DNA of 51,000 nucleotides from Algoriphagus sp. (GCF_029254265.1 NZ_JAQWXX010000043.1:1-51000); one strand, 5' to 3'. Shown: positions 17,816 to 27,354, counted from the stretch's first letter. Made by a program: numbers and translations. Notes: generated by a model from the letters alone, not told the origin.

Positions 17816-18304
17816 TTATTTTTTCAAAAGATTGAATGTGTAGTTTCCAGCGACTGCAAATACACCATTGATTCGAGCTCCTGGGGCAGGAATTGTAAAA
17901 GTGAGTCTCAAATTATCGCCAGTTCTGGTGAAAGAAATTTCTCTTGTAGCTACTGGTCTAGTTCCAGAGAGAATAAACTTGTCAAAATTTGTTCCAGCAA
18001 AGGACCAAGATCCGGAATTATCAAACAAGTCGTTATTATTTCTGGAGGTATAAGTTTTTGTGGACCCTGAATTTAAAATCAATTCAAAATTGGTGTATAA
18101 ATCTGTGACTGTAGTTCCATCTCGCTGAACAGATCCTCCTCCACTGATTCCCCAATTCAAAGTGCCTGTTCCTGTCAATGCCTCTGTAGCCAATTGTTCA
18201 GCAGTCTTTGGTGGAGTAGGATCTGGGTCATCTCCACCACCACATGCCTGCACAATTATAATAACCGCAGCAATGAACATTAGTCTGATTAATTTCAAAT
18301 TCAT
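17816..18304 (-). CDS. Small lipoprotein, unknown function
   Basis: A 162-residue predicted lipoprotein. The signal sequence ends in VQAC with C21 as the lipidated residue, followed by a GGGDDPDP linker typical of surface-exposed Bacteroidota lipoproteins (an acidic run after the Cys is often an export signal to the outer face). The mature domain is beta-strand rich, with many Ser, Thr and Gly and the phrase SGSWSFAG; a small beta-barrel or sandwich is likely. I do not recognise a named family. It stands alone between two hairpins and genes of other function, ATG start at 18304. Confidence 0.72.
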   Translation of the reverse strand: MNLKLIRLMFIAAVIIIVQACGGGDDPDPTPPKTAEQLATEALTGTGTLNWGISGGGSVQRDGTTVTDLYTNFELILNSGSTKTYTSRNNNDLFDNSGSWSFAGTNFDKFILSGTRPVATREISFTRTGDNLRLTFTIPAPGARINGVFAVAGNYTFNLLKK

Positions 18305-18364
18305 ATTTCTTCTGTTTTATCGACTGTAAAATTAAAGATATCGATTAAAGTTCAAAGTCTCTAT

Positions 18365-18985
18365 TCACTTATAATCTTCTAAAACGATTTTTTGTTGGCA
18401 GAACTCATATTCTCTTGGTTCATTTGAGCAAATAACCATGATCCTATCCGATCCAAAGTCACCAATCATTTTTTGATACCACAAGATTCCATTACGATCA
18501 AGATTAGAGGTAGGTTCATCCAATAAGACAAGTTGTACATCTGATAATAATGCTAATCCAAGTTTTAATCGCTGCTTCATTCCTGAGGAAAATTGACTGA
18601 TAGCCTTTTGAGCATGTTCTTTCAGGTAAATCACCTCAAGAATTTCCTGTTTAGAAATTCCGTGGAGTGGTTTTTTAAATTTGAAATGAAAGTCCAGTAA
18701 TTCAGAAAGAGTGAATTCTTCAGGTAATTCTAAATAGGGGGCAGCAATACTCAATAGTGTGAACCACTCTGATTCCGACAATGATACCTGATCATTTTGG
18801 TAATTGATTTTCCCAGATGAAAGCGGAATAGCTCCACTTAAGCACTTCAATAAAGTTGACTTGCCAGAGCCATTGCTCCCTGTGATTGCAAGAGACGATC
18901 CAGTTGTTAAAGTGAATGTTAGATTTCTGAAAATCCATTCATATTGGAAGCGTTTTGAAGCTTCTTCAAATTGGATTTTTAGCAT
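18365..18985 (-). CDS. ABC transporter ATP-binding protein, no partner nearby
   Basis: A 206-residue ATPase subunit. Walker A GSNGSGKST is near residues 36-44, the signature FSSGMKQR is at about 133, and Walker B LVLLDEPTSNLD follows. It is short, without a C-terminal extension, like CcmA-type or small drug/lipid exporter ATPases. No permease gene is adjacent, so the transported substrate cannot be assigned. It lies only four bases downstream of lpxA on the same strand, so it is probably co-transcribed with the lipid A genes; that position makes an envelope-lipid role possible but unproven. Confidence 0.85.
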   Translation of the reverse strand: MLKIQFEEASKRFQYEWIFRNLTFTLTTGSSLAITGSNGSGKSTLLKCLSGAIPLSSGKINYQNDQVSLSESEWFTLLSIAAPYLELPEEFTLSELLDFHFKFKKPLHGISKQEILEVIYLKEHAQKAISQFSSGMKQRLKLGLALLSDVQLVLLDEPTSNLDRNGILWYQKMIGDFGSDRIMVICSNEPREYEFCQQKIVLEDYK

Positions 18986-18989
18986 TTTT

Positions 18990-19769
18990 TTAATTGATAT
19001 AACCCTTCATCACCCCACGCTCTGAAGATCTAATGAAATTAAGAATCTCGTCTCTTTCCTTTGTAGCTGGAAGATTTACCTCAATCTCTTCAAGAGCCTT
19101 GCTATTATTCATGCTATTCAAGAAAAGATAACGATATACTTCCTGAATATGCGAAATTGATTCGCTTGAAAATCCTCTCCTTCTGAGTCCAAGAGAATTC
19201 ACCCCGGCATAGGAAAGCGGCTCTCTGGCGGCTTTTGTAAATGGAGGAACATCTTTTCTCACCAAAGACCCACCTGATATCATGGAGTGCATTCCAATTT
19301 TTACAAACTGATGAATAGCACTAGATCCACCCACAATTGCCCAATCATCAATGGCAACGTGGCCTGCTATTTGGACGGCGTTGGCGATAATTACATTGCT
19401 ACCAATGACACAATCATGTGCTACATGAACATAGGCCATTAGCAAACAATTACTTCCAATGACTGTAGTTTGCTTATCCACTGTACCTCGGCTAATGGTG
19501 ACACACTCCCGAATGGTAGTATTATCTCCAATCAAGACAGTCGAATCCTCGCCTTGAAACTTTAGATCCTGCGGAATACCAGCGATCACAGCACCGGGAA
19601 AAATTTTCACATTCTTACCGATTTTTGCTCCAGGGTAGATAGTGACATTTGAACCAATCCATGAGTTATCTCCGATTTCCACATTCTCATGTATCATCGT
19701 AAATGGATCTATATGGATGTTTTCACCCAATTGAGCATTAGGATCAATGTATGCTAATGGACTAATCAT
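18990..19769 (-). CDS. lpxA: UDP-N-acetylglucosamine acyltransferase LpxA
   Basis: A 259-residue left-handed beta-helix acyltransferase that starts lipid A synthesis by adding a 3-hydroxyacyl chain from ACP to UDP-GlcNAc. Hexapeptide repeats run through the first 190 residues, with the catalytic-type HVAHDC motif near residue 115 and the C-terminal helical domain after GVNSLGLRRRGFS. The length fits LpxA. Its ATG overlaps the end of lpxC/fabZ by four bases (ATGA), as is common in this order in Bacteroidota. Confidence 0.95.
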   Translation of the reverse strand: MISPLAYIDPNAQLGENIHIDPFTMIHENVEIGDNSWIGSNVTIYPGAKIGKNVKIFPGAVIAGIPQDLKFQGEDSTVLIGDNTTIRECVTISRGTVDKQTTVIGSNCLLMAYVHVAHDCVIGSNVIIANAVQIAGHVAIDDWAIVGGSSAIHQFVKIGMHSMISGGSLVRKDVPPFTKAAREPLSYAGVNSLGLRRRGFSSESISHIQEVYRYLFLNSMNNSKALEEIEVNLPATKERDEILNFIRSSERGVMKGYIN

Positions 19770-21160
19770 GCTTCTTTACGGGTTATGCTTGCAGTCATCA
19801 CAGCTTCGCAAACTAGCGTATTTCCAACATAGGCCTCACCTCGCATCTTGGCGATCCCTCTACGGATAGGAGCTAAAAGTTCGCATTTGAAAATCAAGGT
19901 ATCTCCAGGAAGTACCATTTTTCTAAACTTACAGTTTTCGATTCCTAGGAAATATGTCCAGTAATTTTCCGGATCATCCACAGTACTCAATACCAAAATC
20001 CCTCCCGTTTGAGCCATTGCCTCTACTTGTAATACACCTGGCATCACCGGATTAGATGGGAAATGCCCCATAAAAAAGGGTTCGTTGATTGTGACATTCT
20101 TAACACCTGCTACCACAGTATCATCCAAATAAATAATCTTGTCCAGCAATTGGAAAGGATAACGATGTGGGAGAATATTTCTGATCTGATTGATGTCCAT
20201 TACTGGAGGCAATTTCGGATCATAATAAGGTATGTGAGATGAAGAAGATTTCTCCATCGCACGTTTAAGCTTTTTTGCAAAAGCTACATTCGCAGCATGA
20301 CCTGGTCTTGCAGCAAGGATTTGAGCTTTTAATGGTCTTCCAACCAAAGCCAAATCACCGACTACATCGAGTAATTTATGTCTTGCAGGTTCATTTCTGT
20401 AGCGAAGATCCACATTATTGAGGATTCCTTCTTTTTTAACTTCCACTTTCTGCTTATTAAACATTTTAGCCAAGTGGACCAACTCTTTTTCTTCCACTAC
20501 TCGATCCACGACTACTATGGCATTGTTCAAGTCCCCACCTTTAATCAGGTTGGAATTGTATAGCATCTCTAATTCATGGAGGAAACAAAATGTCCTACAG
20601 GAAGCAATCTCTGATTTGAACTGTCCTATATCTGTGATAGATGCATGCTGACTTCCCAATACAGGTGAATTGTAATCTACCATTACAGTGACCCTGTAAT
20701 TATCTGTAGGCAGAGCCACCATTTCTACTTCTCGAGCAACGTCCTTGTATTGAATACTCTCCTGAACCTCAAAAAATCTTCGAAGTGCATTTTGCTCCTC
20801 AAAGCCTGCCTCTTCCAAAACTTCAATAAATTGGATGGAAGAACCGTCCATAATCGGTGGCTCAGGACCATCCAGCTGTATGAGTACGTTGTCTACTTCC
20901 ATCCCGACTAATGCCGCAAGGACATGCTCGACAGTATAGACTCTGGCACCATTTTGCTCCAAAGTTGTACCCCTCGAGACATCTACCACTAGATCGCAAT
21001 CTGCATCTACTGTAGGTCTTCCTTCCAGGTCAACTCGTTGAAACTTAATACCGTGATTTGGTGGTGCTGGGACGAAAGTCATGTTTGAAATTACCCCGGT
21101 GTGTAGACCTACTCCCGATAATTCGACTTGCTTTCGTATAGTATGTTGTTTTACTTTCAT
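19766..21160 (-). CDS. lpxC/fabZ: Bifunctional LpxC deacetylase / FabZ dehydratase
   Basis: A 464-residue fusion typical of Bacteroidota. The N-terminal part (about 1-300) is the zinc deacetylase LpxC: the active region shows HVLAALVG and further on [12 protein letters not shown], which supply His and Asp ligands. The C-terminal part is FabZ, (3R)-hydroxyacyl-ACP dehydratase, with [13 protein letters not shown] and [20 protein letters not shown], where the His and Glu are catalytic. One half commits to lipid A synthesis and the other serves fatty acid elongation, so the fusion fixes their ratio. It sits between lpxD (upstream) and lpxA (downstream, overlapping). Confidence 0.96.
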   Translation of the reverse strand: MKVKQHTIRKQVELSGVGLHTGVISNMTFVPAPPNHGIKFQRVDLEGRPTVDADCDLVVDVSRGTTLEQNGARVYTVEHVLAALVGMEVDNVLIQLDGPEPPIMDGSSIQFIEVLEEAGFEEQNALRRFFEVQESIQYKDVAREVEMVALPTDNYRVTVMVDYNSPVLGSQHASITDIGQFKSEIASCRTFCFLHELEMLYNSNLIKGGDLNNAIVVVDRVVEEKELVHLAKMFNKQKVEVKKEGILNNVDLRYRNEPARHKLLDVVGDLALVGRPLKAQILAARPGHAANVAFAKKLKRAMEKSSSSHIPYYDPKLPPVMDINQIRNILPHRYPFQLLDKIIYLDDTVVAGVKNVTINEPFFMGHFPSNPVMPGVLQVEAMAQTGGILVLSTVDDPENYWTYFLGIENCKFRKMVLPGDTLIFKCELLAPIRRGIAKMRGEAYVGNTLVCEAVMTASITRKEA

Positions 21161-21199
21161 CTGATTGTTAAAGCGTTCAGCTTGGCAAAGGGTGCAAAT

Positions 21200-22222
21200 T
21201 TACTGCTTTTTTTCCAGTTCTTTCAATCGCTTCTCCAAGCCTTCTAGATTTTTAAAAATTGAATAAGACTTTAAAAAGTTTTTTAGATCAAGACCTATGT
21301 ATCCAAATATTTTCTGATTTGGTTTTGTGATTGATCTACTGATGCCTGTATTCGCTCCTATGGTGGTATTGTCTGCGATTTTTATATGGCCAACGATTCC
21401 GGCTTTTCCTGCGATTATACAGTTTTTACCAATTTCAGTAGAGCCTGATATTCCCGCCTGAGAAGCAATAACTGTATTCTCTCCAACAATTACATTATGA
21501 GCGATTTGTACTTGGTTGTCAATTTTGACTCCCTTTCGAATTATCGTAGAGCCCATAGTCGCACAATCAATAGTTGAATTAGCTCCCACGCTAACCTGAT
21601 CTTCAAGGATTACATTTCCAATCTGCGGAATTGCTTTATAAGTCCCATCTGACTGTGGTGCAAATCCAAAGCCATCTGATCCAATTACTGCCCCGGGATG
21701 GATTTCACAGTTTTCACCTATTACAGTATCAGCGCAAATTCTTGCTCCTGAATGAATGATTGTATTTGCTCCAAGTTTGACCCGATCACCTATAAATGCA
21801 TGGGGATAGATTTTCACATTATTCCCTATTTGGCAATCTTTTCCGATATAAGAAAAAGCTCCACGGTAAATTTGAGAACCAGCAGTACTCGTTGGGTCCA
21901 TATAAGAAGGCTCTTCTATGCCTTCTTTTCCCGATTTAATCATCATGGAATATGCCTCAAGGAGCATGGTGAAGCCATTGTAAGCGTCCTTTACTCGGAT
22001 TATATTTGTTTTAAGGGGCTTTTTTGCCAGAAAGTCTTCAGACACGATCACAGCTGTCGCTTCAGTTTCATAAATGAAAGGGGTGTATTTTTCATTTGAC
22101 AAAAAACTAATTCCTCCCGGTTTGCCTTCCTGGATTTTGTCTAATCTAAATACCTTTTGATTTTCATCACCTTCCACTTTTCCATGAAGAATGGTGGCTA
22201 TCTGTGCAAGTGAAAACTCCAT
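21200..22222 (-). CDS. lpxD: UDP-3-O-acylglucosamine N-acyltransferase LpxD
   Basis: A 340-residue enzyme that adds the second hydroxyacyl chain in lipid A synthesis. An N-terminal UDP-binding domain (about 1-100) precedes a left-handed beta-helix of hexapeptide repeats with GSDGFGFAP near 180 and the catalytic-type QIAHNV near 240. A short helical tail ends in a charged coiled segment. The gene precedes lpxC/fabZ with a 39-base gap and follows the HD gene by 18 bases, so all may be co-transcribed from the promoter before the HD gene. Confidence 0.95.
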   Translation of the reverse strand: MEFSLAQIATILHGKVEGDENQKVFRLDKIQEGKPGGISFLSNEKYTPFIYETEATAVIVSEDFLAKKPLKTNIIRVKDAYNGFTMLLEAYSMMIKSGKEGIEEPSYMDPTSTAGSQIYRGAFSYIGKDCQIGNNVKIYPHAFIGDRVKLGANTIIHSGARICADTVIGENCEIHPGAVIGSDGFGFAPQSDGTYKAIPQIGNVILEDQVSVGANSTIDCATMGSTIIRKGVKIDNQVQIAHNVIVGENTVIASQAGISGSTEIGKNCIIAGKAGIVGHIKIADNTTIGANTGISRSITKPNQKIFGYIGLDLKNFLKSYSIFKNLEGLEKRLKELEKKQ

Positions 22223-22240
22223 ATTTTCCTCTTAATTCAT

Positions 22241-23473
22241 TTAATAGTTTAAATTTACGCTTTTGGCCTTACAAACGTAATGTTTCTCTACAATTTTGCT
22301 CATTACTTTGATGTTTGGTAAATCCGCCGCTTGAGCGACATCGATTACCTTGCCTTTTTTCGTGAGGATATTAATTCGCTCTTTTGCCAAATAACCATAG
22401 TTACTTACTGTCCCATACGAAAAGAAAAAGTCAATGTCCTCGGTAGGAATTTCGAGCTTCTCGATTGTCTTTTCTTGCATTTGGTTGATTTCTTCTCTTG
22501 AAAAAGGTTCATTGGAGAAGTTGATTTTAAAAAGATTCCGCGTAAGAAACATTCTCGAAATATTCCGTAGCACATAATCCGGATGGTTTTTCCAAAGCTT
22601 TATTGCCCCCCAAATATCAAAGTCATCCAATTCTAAAAACATTGGAAGAAGTGAGTCATTAAGTTTAAAATCATCCAGTTTCAACTCATTCAATAAGAAG
22701 AAGTCAAACTCTTCAGTTAGGACGAATTTAGTCCCAGACTGGCGGAGTATTTTTGCTCTATTAATCAAATTGATCAGCATTTTCTCTGCACTAACAGTCG
22801 TTTTGTGCAGGTATACCTGCCAATACATTAGTCTACGAGCACTCAGGAAATTTTCGATGGAGTAAATTCCCTTTTCCTCAATGACGACCTGATCATTTTT
22901 CACATCCATCATTTTGATAATGCGATCTGCGCCGATTGTTCCTTCCGATACACCGGTAAAGAAGCAATCCCGCTGCAGGTAATCTAATCTATCAATGTCT
23001 AATTGGCTGGATACCAATTGATGAAAAAACTTTCTTTCATATTGATTCTTAAATATTCTTAAAGTAAGAGCTAATTTACCCCCTAGTTCTCGATTCAGGA
23101 GTTCAATAGCTAGAAGGGAAAGCTCTTCATGGTGAACTCCTTTTAGTAGGCTGTATTCCAAAGCATGGGAAAATGGACCATGACCAATATCGTGCAACAG
23201 AATAGCAATAAGTGATGCTTCGTATTCTTCTTCAGAGATTTCTGTGCCTTTTATGCGTAGATTGTCAAGTGTAATACTCATCAAGTGCATTGCACCGATA
23301 GCATGATGAAAGCGAGTGTGAAGCGCTCCCGGATAGACGAAATCGGTCAATCCGAGCTGTTTTATCCTTCGAAGCCTTTGGAAATAAGGATGGTCAATGA
23401 TGGTAAAAATCAACTCACTTGGGATGGTGATAAATCCGTAAACAGGGTCGTTTAGTATTTTCTGGCTTTTCAA
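22241..23473 (-). CDS. HD-domain phosphohydrolase
   Basis: A 410-residue HD superfamily protein, probably acting on nucleotides. The metal site is clear: RFHHAIGAMHLM, then LLHDIGHGPFSHALE, and a downstream SSQLDIDRLDYLQRD segment with the last Asp, as in dNTPase/SAMHD1-like enzymes. Its substrate is unknown. The start is a TTG at 23473: the codon directly upstream is an in-frame TAA, and there is no ATG before the conserved NDPVYGFI, so the TTG is forced. A minus-strand TACTTTTG at 23495-23502 provides a promoter with a short leader. It probably heads the lpxD operon. Confidence 0.88.
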   Translation of the reverse strand: MKSQKILNDPVYGFITIPSELIFTIIDHPYFQRLRRIKQLGLTDFVYPGALHTRFHHAIGAMHLMSITLDNLRIKGTEISEEEYEASLIAILLHDIGHGPFSHALEYSLLKGVHHEELSLLAIELLNRELGGKLALTLRIFKNQYERKFFHQLVSSQLDIDRLDYLQRDCFFTGVSEGTIGADRIIKMMDVKNDQVVIEEKGIYSIENFLSARRLMYWQVYLHKTTVSAEKMLINLINRAKILRQSGTKFVLTEEFDFFLLNELKLDDFKLNDSLLPMFLELDDFDIWGAIKLWKNHPDYVLRNISRMFLTRNLFKINFSNEPFSREEINQMQEKTIEKLEIPTEDIDFFFSYGTVSNYGYLAKERINILTKKGKVIDVAQAADLPNIKVMSKIVEKHYVCKAKSVNLNY

Positions 23474-23494
23474 TTAGGCCTCTTTTGTTTCACT

Positions 23495-23502
23495 CAAAAG
23501 TA
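23495..23502 (-). promoter_or_regulatory. Bacteroidota -7 promoter element for the HD-lpx operon
   Basis: On the minus strand this reads TACTTTTG, an exact match to TAnnTTTG. It is 21 bases upstream of the TTG start of the HD gene. A -33 TTTG is not evident at the usual distance. Confidence 0.45.
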
Positions 23503-23533
23503 ATTATAATTTTAAAAAGAAACAGGAACTGAT

Positions 23534-25090
23534 ATGTCTCAAAAATTTACAATTCTCTGGGCAGACGATGAAATTGATCTGCTTAAACCCCATATTCTTT
23601 TTTTAGAACAACGGGGATACGAGATCACTACGGTCAACTCAGGTATAGATGCGATAGAAGAAGTTGAAAATAAAAATTTTGATGTCATCTTCCTTGATGA
23701 AATGATGCCGGGTATGACAGGCTTGGAGACTTTGCAGCAGATAAAACTTTTGAAACCTCAAATTCCCGTGGTAATGATTACCAAAAGTGAAGAGGAACAT
23801 ATCATGGATGATGCAATCGGTGGGAAAATAGCTGATTATCTGATCAAGCCAATCAACCCCAGTCAAATCCTTCTTTCTGTCAAAAAATTGTTGCAAAATA
23901 AGCAACTCATTGATGAGCGTACTACCCAAAGTTACCAGCAGGATTTCATGAACTTAAGTATGGCTTATGGCGATGCGGAAGATCATCAAGACTGGGCGGA
24001 TATCTATCGAAAACTCACCTACTGGGAAATGGAGATTGATAATACTGAAAATAAAAGTATGCTTCAGGTGTTGGAATCTCAAAAAATTGAAGCAAATGCT
24101 AATTTCTCAAAATTTATAAAGGAAAACTATCTAAGCTGGATGGAGGAGCGAAATCCAGAAAAGCCGATTCTTTCTCCACAGGTGATGAAAAAGAAAGTTT
24201 TCCCACATCTAAAAGAAAAAAAGCCACTATTCTTTATTGTGATTGATAATTTTAGATTGGATCAGTGGGAGGACATAGAATCCTTAATTACACCTTACTT
24301 TAACCTAAAAGAGAAAGACACTTATTATAGCATACTTCCTACCACCACTGCATTTGCTAGAAATGCTTTGTTTAGCGGTATGATGCCCCATGATATGGCT
24401 AGATTCTATCCAAACTTCTGGGAAGATGAAGATTCGGATGAGGGAAAAAACAATTTCGAAGAAGATTGGATTAGAATAAATCTGGATAAAAACAGATTGC
24501 CAATTAAGTTTTCTTATAATAAGATTATTCAGTCTTATCAGGGTAAAGCAGTTTTGGAACAGTTTCATACTTTTCTTCAAAATGATTTAAATGTCCTTGT
24601 ATACAACTTTGTAGATATGGTATCCCATGCAAGGACAGATATGAAAATGATTCGAGAGCTTGCTCCTGATGAGTCTGCTTATCGATCACTTACTACTAGC
24701 TGGTTTGAGCACTCTTCACTGTTTGAATTAATTAAAAAAATCCACGGTGCAGGGGCAGAGGTAATCATCACCACCGACCATGGTACAAAGCGTGTGAATA
24801 AGCCTTATAGAATTGTTGGAGATAAAAATGTAACTACAAATCTGAGATATAAGCAAGGTAAAAATCTCAACTTTGAAGCTGGAAAAGTTTTTGAAATCAG
24901 AAAGCCGGAGGAAGCAAAACTTCCCAAATTGAATGTTTCGTCTAGTTATGTGTTTGCAGTGGAGGATTACTTTTTTGCATACCCCAATAATTACAATTAT
25001 TATGTGAACTTCTATAAGGATACTTTCCAACATGGTGGTGTATCTTTGGAGGAGATGATTGTGCCAATTGTACACCTTTCGCCTAAATAA
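23534..25090 (+). CDS. porX: PorX-type response regulator with PglZ domain
   Basis: A 518-residue protein with an N-terminal receiver (D11-D12 acidic pair, phosphoacceptor D55 in FLDEMMPG, and the conserved Lys in YLIKP), a helical linker, and a C-terminal PglZ/alkaline-phosphatase-like domain (FIVIDNFRLDQW, TTTAFARNALFSG, ITTDHGT). This matches PorX, the regulator of the type IX secretion system in Bacteroidota, where the PglZ domain hydrolyses oligoadenylate-type nucleotides. The presence implies T9SS in this organism, although no other T9SS gene is in the window. It diverges from the HD gene and is followed by tsaE nine bases later. The call is firm from architecture and length. Confidence 0.93.
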   Translation: MSQKFTILWADDEIDLLKPHILFLEQRGYEITTVNSGIDAIEEVENKNFDVIFLDEMMPGMTGLETLQQIKLLKPQIPVVMITKSEEEHIMDDAIGGKIADYLIKPINPSQILLSVKKLLQNKQLIDERTTQSYQQDFMNLSMAYGDAEDHQDWADIYRKLTYWEMEIDNTENKSMLQVLESQKIEANANFSKFIKENYLSWMEERNPEKPILSPQVMKKKVFPHLKEKKPLFFIVIDNFRLDQWEDIESLITPYFNLKEKDTYYSILPTTTAFARNALFSGMMPHDMARFYPNFWEDEDSDEGKNNFEEDWIRINLDKNRLPIKFSYNKIIQSYQGKAVLEQFHTFLQNDLNVLVYNFVDMVSHARTDMKMIRELAPDESAYRSLTTSWFEHSSLFELIKKIHGAGAEVIITTDHGTKRVNKPYRIVGDKNVTTNLRYKQGKNLNFEAGKVFEIRKPEEAKLPKLNVSSSYVFAVEDYFFAYPNNYNYYVNFYKDTFQHGGVSLEEMIVPIVHLSPK

Positions 25091-25099
25091 TTAACAGAA

Positions 25100-25531
25100 G
25101 TGATTCACTATTCCTATACGCTGCAAGAGATTCAAACTGCTGCTAAAATGATCGTTTCCGAAGCTCAAAATGAGAAAATCTGGATTTTCCAGGGAGAAAT
25201 GGGAGCTGGAAAAACAACTTTGATCAAAGCTTTGGCTGGTGTTTTTGGGATTCAGGATCAGGTAAGCAGTCCTACATTTGGGATTGTCAATCAATATGAA
25301 AATGAGGCTTCCCAAACCTTTTACCATTTTGACTTTTATCGAATAGAAGATCCTATGGAAGCATTGGATATTGGAATAGAAGAGTATTTTTATAGTGGAA
25401 ATTATTGTTGGTTAGAATGGGCAGAGCAAATTGCCCAATTTCTACCTGATCAATTTTTCCTTATTAGAATCACATCAGATTCAGACGAAAAACGAACCCT
25501 TAACCTACAACATATCAATAATGCCAGCTGA
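25100..25531 (+). CDS. tsaE: tRNA threonylcarbamoyladenosine ATPase TsaE
   Basis: A 143-residue P-loop protein for t6A tRNA modification, acting with TsaB and TsaD. Walker A is GEMGAGKTT at residues 32-40; SSPTFGIVNQY and YHFDFYRI are family signatures, and LEWAEQ is the conserved Trp-containing segment. The start is a GTG nine bases after porX stops. The following gene starts inside its 3' end (11-base overlap), so these are coupled. Confidence 0.92.
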   Translation: MIHYSYTLQEIQTAAKMIVSEAQNEKIWIFQGEMGAGKTTLIKALAGVFGIQDQVSSPTFGIVNQYENEASQTFYHFDFYRIEDPMEALDIGIEEYFYSGNYCWLEWAEQIAQFLPDQFFLIRITSDSDEKRTLNLQHINNAS

Positions 25532-26732
25532 AACCACCCCTCTTGCCGCGGTAGGAATCATCCCTAAGGAATCACCAGCCAAGGTACATAAGAATGAGCA
25601 TCAATTGACGGTTGGTCTTCCTAAAGAAATATCAAATCAAGAGAAGCGAGTTGCAATTACTCCGGAGTCTGTAGGACTATTGACCAATAATGGAATTCAA
25701 GTGGTAGTAGAATCTGGGGTGGGCACAAGTGCGAAATTTTCTGACCAGGATTATTCAGATGCAGGTGCCAAAGTTTCCTATTCCAGAAAAGAGGTTTTTG
25801 CTGCTCAGGTAGTTTTGAAAGTTGATCCTCCTTCTATAGAGGAAATTGGTTTTATGACTCAGGGAAGTTGTCTGATTTCTGCCCTTCAACTTGGACGTCA
25901 AAACAAAGAGTTCATTGAAGCCTTGAATGAGAAAAAAATCACTGCGACAGCATTTGAATACTTAGAAGATAAGGTAGGAGGCATGCCTGTGGTTCGTGCC
26001 ATGTCAGAAATAGCCGGAAGTACAGTAATGCTTATCGCCTCCGAATATCTTTCCAGTGTAAATGACGGGAAAGGCCTTATCATGGGTGGAGTGACTGGGG
26101 TGCCTCCGACTCAAGTAGTGATTATTGGTTCTGGTACTGTGGCCGAATACGCTGCTCGGACAGCCTTGGGTTTGGGAGCTTCGATAAAAGTATTTGATAA
26201 CCATATCTACAAACTCAGAAGATTAAAACAGCTGTTGGGTCAGCAGATCTATACTTCGACTATTGATAATTTTAGTTTAAACCAAGCGCTTTCAGAAGCG
26301 GATGTAGTAATTGGGGCTTTGCGTGAAGAAAAGGGTAGAAATAAGATCGTCGTAAGTGAGGAGATGGTCGCCAATATGATGCACGGCAGTATAATCATTG
26401 ATGTATCTATTGATCAGGGTGGATGTATTGAAACATCTAGAATGACGACCCATGAAAACCCTGTTTATTCAGTTTATGATATTATTCACTATTGTGTTCC
26501 GAATATCGCTTCACGGGTAGCTCGAACAGCATCCTATTCTTTAAGTAATATTTTTACACCAATAATTCTTCAAATGGCCGATCTCCGAGGGGCAGAAGAA
26601 ATGATTTTTAACTACAAATGGTTTCTCAGAGGGGTTTATACTTACAGAGGAAGTCTAACCAATGCACATCTTGGAAGAAAATTTGGATTAAATCACAAAG
26701 AACTTCAATTGCTGCTAGCGGCTAGATATTAA
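25521..26732 (+). CDS. Alanine dehydrogenase / PNT-family protein with altered active site
   Basis: A 403-residue protein of the alanine dehydrogenase and transhydrogenase-alpha family. The N-terminal segment VGLPKEISNQEKRVAITP, the MSEIAGS motif, the nucleotide-binding GSGTVAEYAARTALGLGA and the SIDQGG loop are conserved; the likely substrate lysine (LKVD) is kept. In bona fide alanine dehydrogenases a catalytic His sits in YLHLAA; here the matching position is Q123 in ALQLGR. It may therefore not be an active alanine dehydrogenase, although Bacteroidota homologues are usually so named. The ATG at 25521 is selected; the frame stays open upstream inside tsaE but that part is not homologous. 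It ends three bases before the convergent receiver gene. Confidence 0.75.
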   Translation: MPAETTPLAAVGIIPKESPAKVHKNEHQLTVGLPKEISNQEKRVAITPESVGLLTNNGIQVVVESGVGTSAKFSDQDYSDAGAKVSYSRKEVFAAQVVLKVDPPSIEEIGFMTQGSCLISALQLGRQNKEFIEALNEKKITATAFEYLEDKVGGMPVVRAMSEIAGSTVMLIASEYLSSVNDGKGLIMGGVTGVPPTQVVIIGSGTVAEYAARTALGLGASIKVFDNHIYKLRRLKQLLGQQIYTSTIDNFSLNQALSEADVVIGALREEKGRNKIVVSEEMVANMMHGSIIIDVSIDQGGCIETSRMTTHENPVYSVYDIIHYCVPNIASRVARTASYSLSNIFTPIILQMADLRGAEEMIFNYKWFLRGVYTYRGSLTNAHLGRKFGLNHKELQLLLAARY

Positions 26733-26735
26733 GAA

Positions 26736-27209
26736 TTAGGACAGGAGATTTTGCCGAAGTAGAAACTCTAACTGCTCGTTCGCTTTGATCAATGCTTGAG
26801 TTAATCGTTCATTTTCTCGTCTTAGCGTATATACTTCAAAAGCATTTTTGATAACGGTCCTTAAGTAATCCTCTTCCCAAGGCTTAGTCAGATAATGATA
26901 CACCTGACCTTTATTGATAGCATCAATAACGGCTTGAATATCAGTGTACCCGGTAAGTAAAACCCTGATCGGATCAGGGTAAATTGGAATTATGGATTCC
27001 AAGAATTCTACTCCAGTTTCTTCTGGCATTCTTTGATCTGTAATAATCAAATCGATCTCTTCATCCTTCAATATCTGTCTTGCCTCGTTGGCTCCTATAG
27101 CTAAAAAAATCTTATAATCACGTCTAAAAGTAGCCTTAAATGCTTGAAGGTTATTTTCTTCATCATCAACGTACAGGATTTTTATTTTTTCTTCAGGTTT
27201 GGATTCCAT
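26736..27209 (-). CDS. Single-domain response regulator with C-terminal helix
   Basis: A 157-residue protein: a complete receiver domain (D15-D16, phosphoacceptor D58 in ITDQRMP, Thr in LLTGYTD, Lys in LTKPW) and a 35-residue C-terminal coiled-coil-like helix, without DNA-binding domain. The YxTKPW motif and DQRMP are those of RpfG-type receivers. Its receiver is very similar to that of the receiver-kinase at 32499-33584 (shared FKATFR/FRATLR, DPIR, LLTGY, VIDAINKG, KPW), which suggests both take phosphate from the same kinase. It diverges from the E1-nitroreductase operon across a 207-base gap. Confidence 0.88.
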   Translation of the reverse strand: MESKPEEKIKILYVDDEENNLQAFKATFRRDYKIFLAIGANEARQILKDEEIDLIITDQRMPEETGVEFLESIIPIYPDPIRVLLTGYTDIQAVIDAINKGQVYHYLTKPWEEDYLRTVIKNAFEVYTLRRENERLTQALIKANEQLEFLLRQNLLS

Positions 27210-27354
27210 CTGACAAATTTCGCGGAAGTATATAAATATTATTCTAAAATTAGAGTTTTTTTCAAGTAAAAACCAAGATTTAAAGATGTCTTTTTAACTT
27301 CTTCTTTTTTTAAAACTATTTTTGGTGAAAAAATAAAAATTGCAAGGCTTTTAA

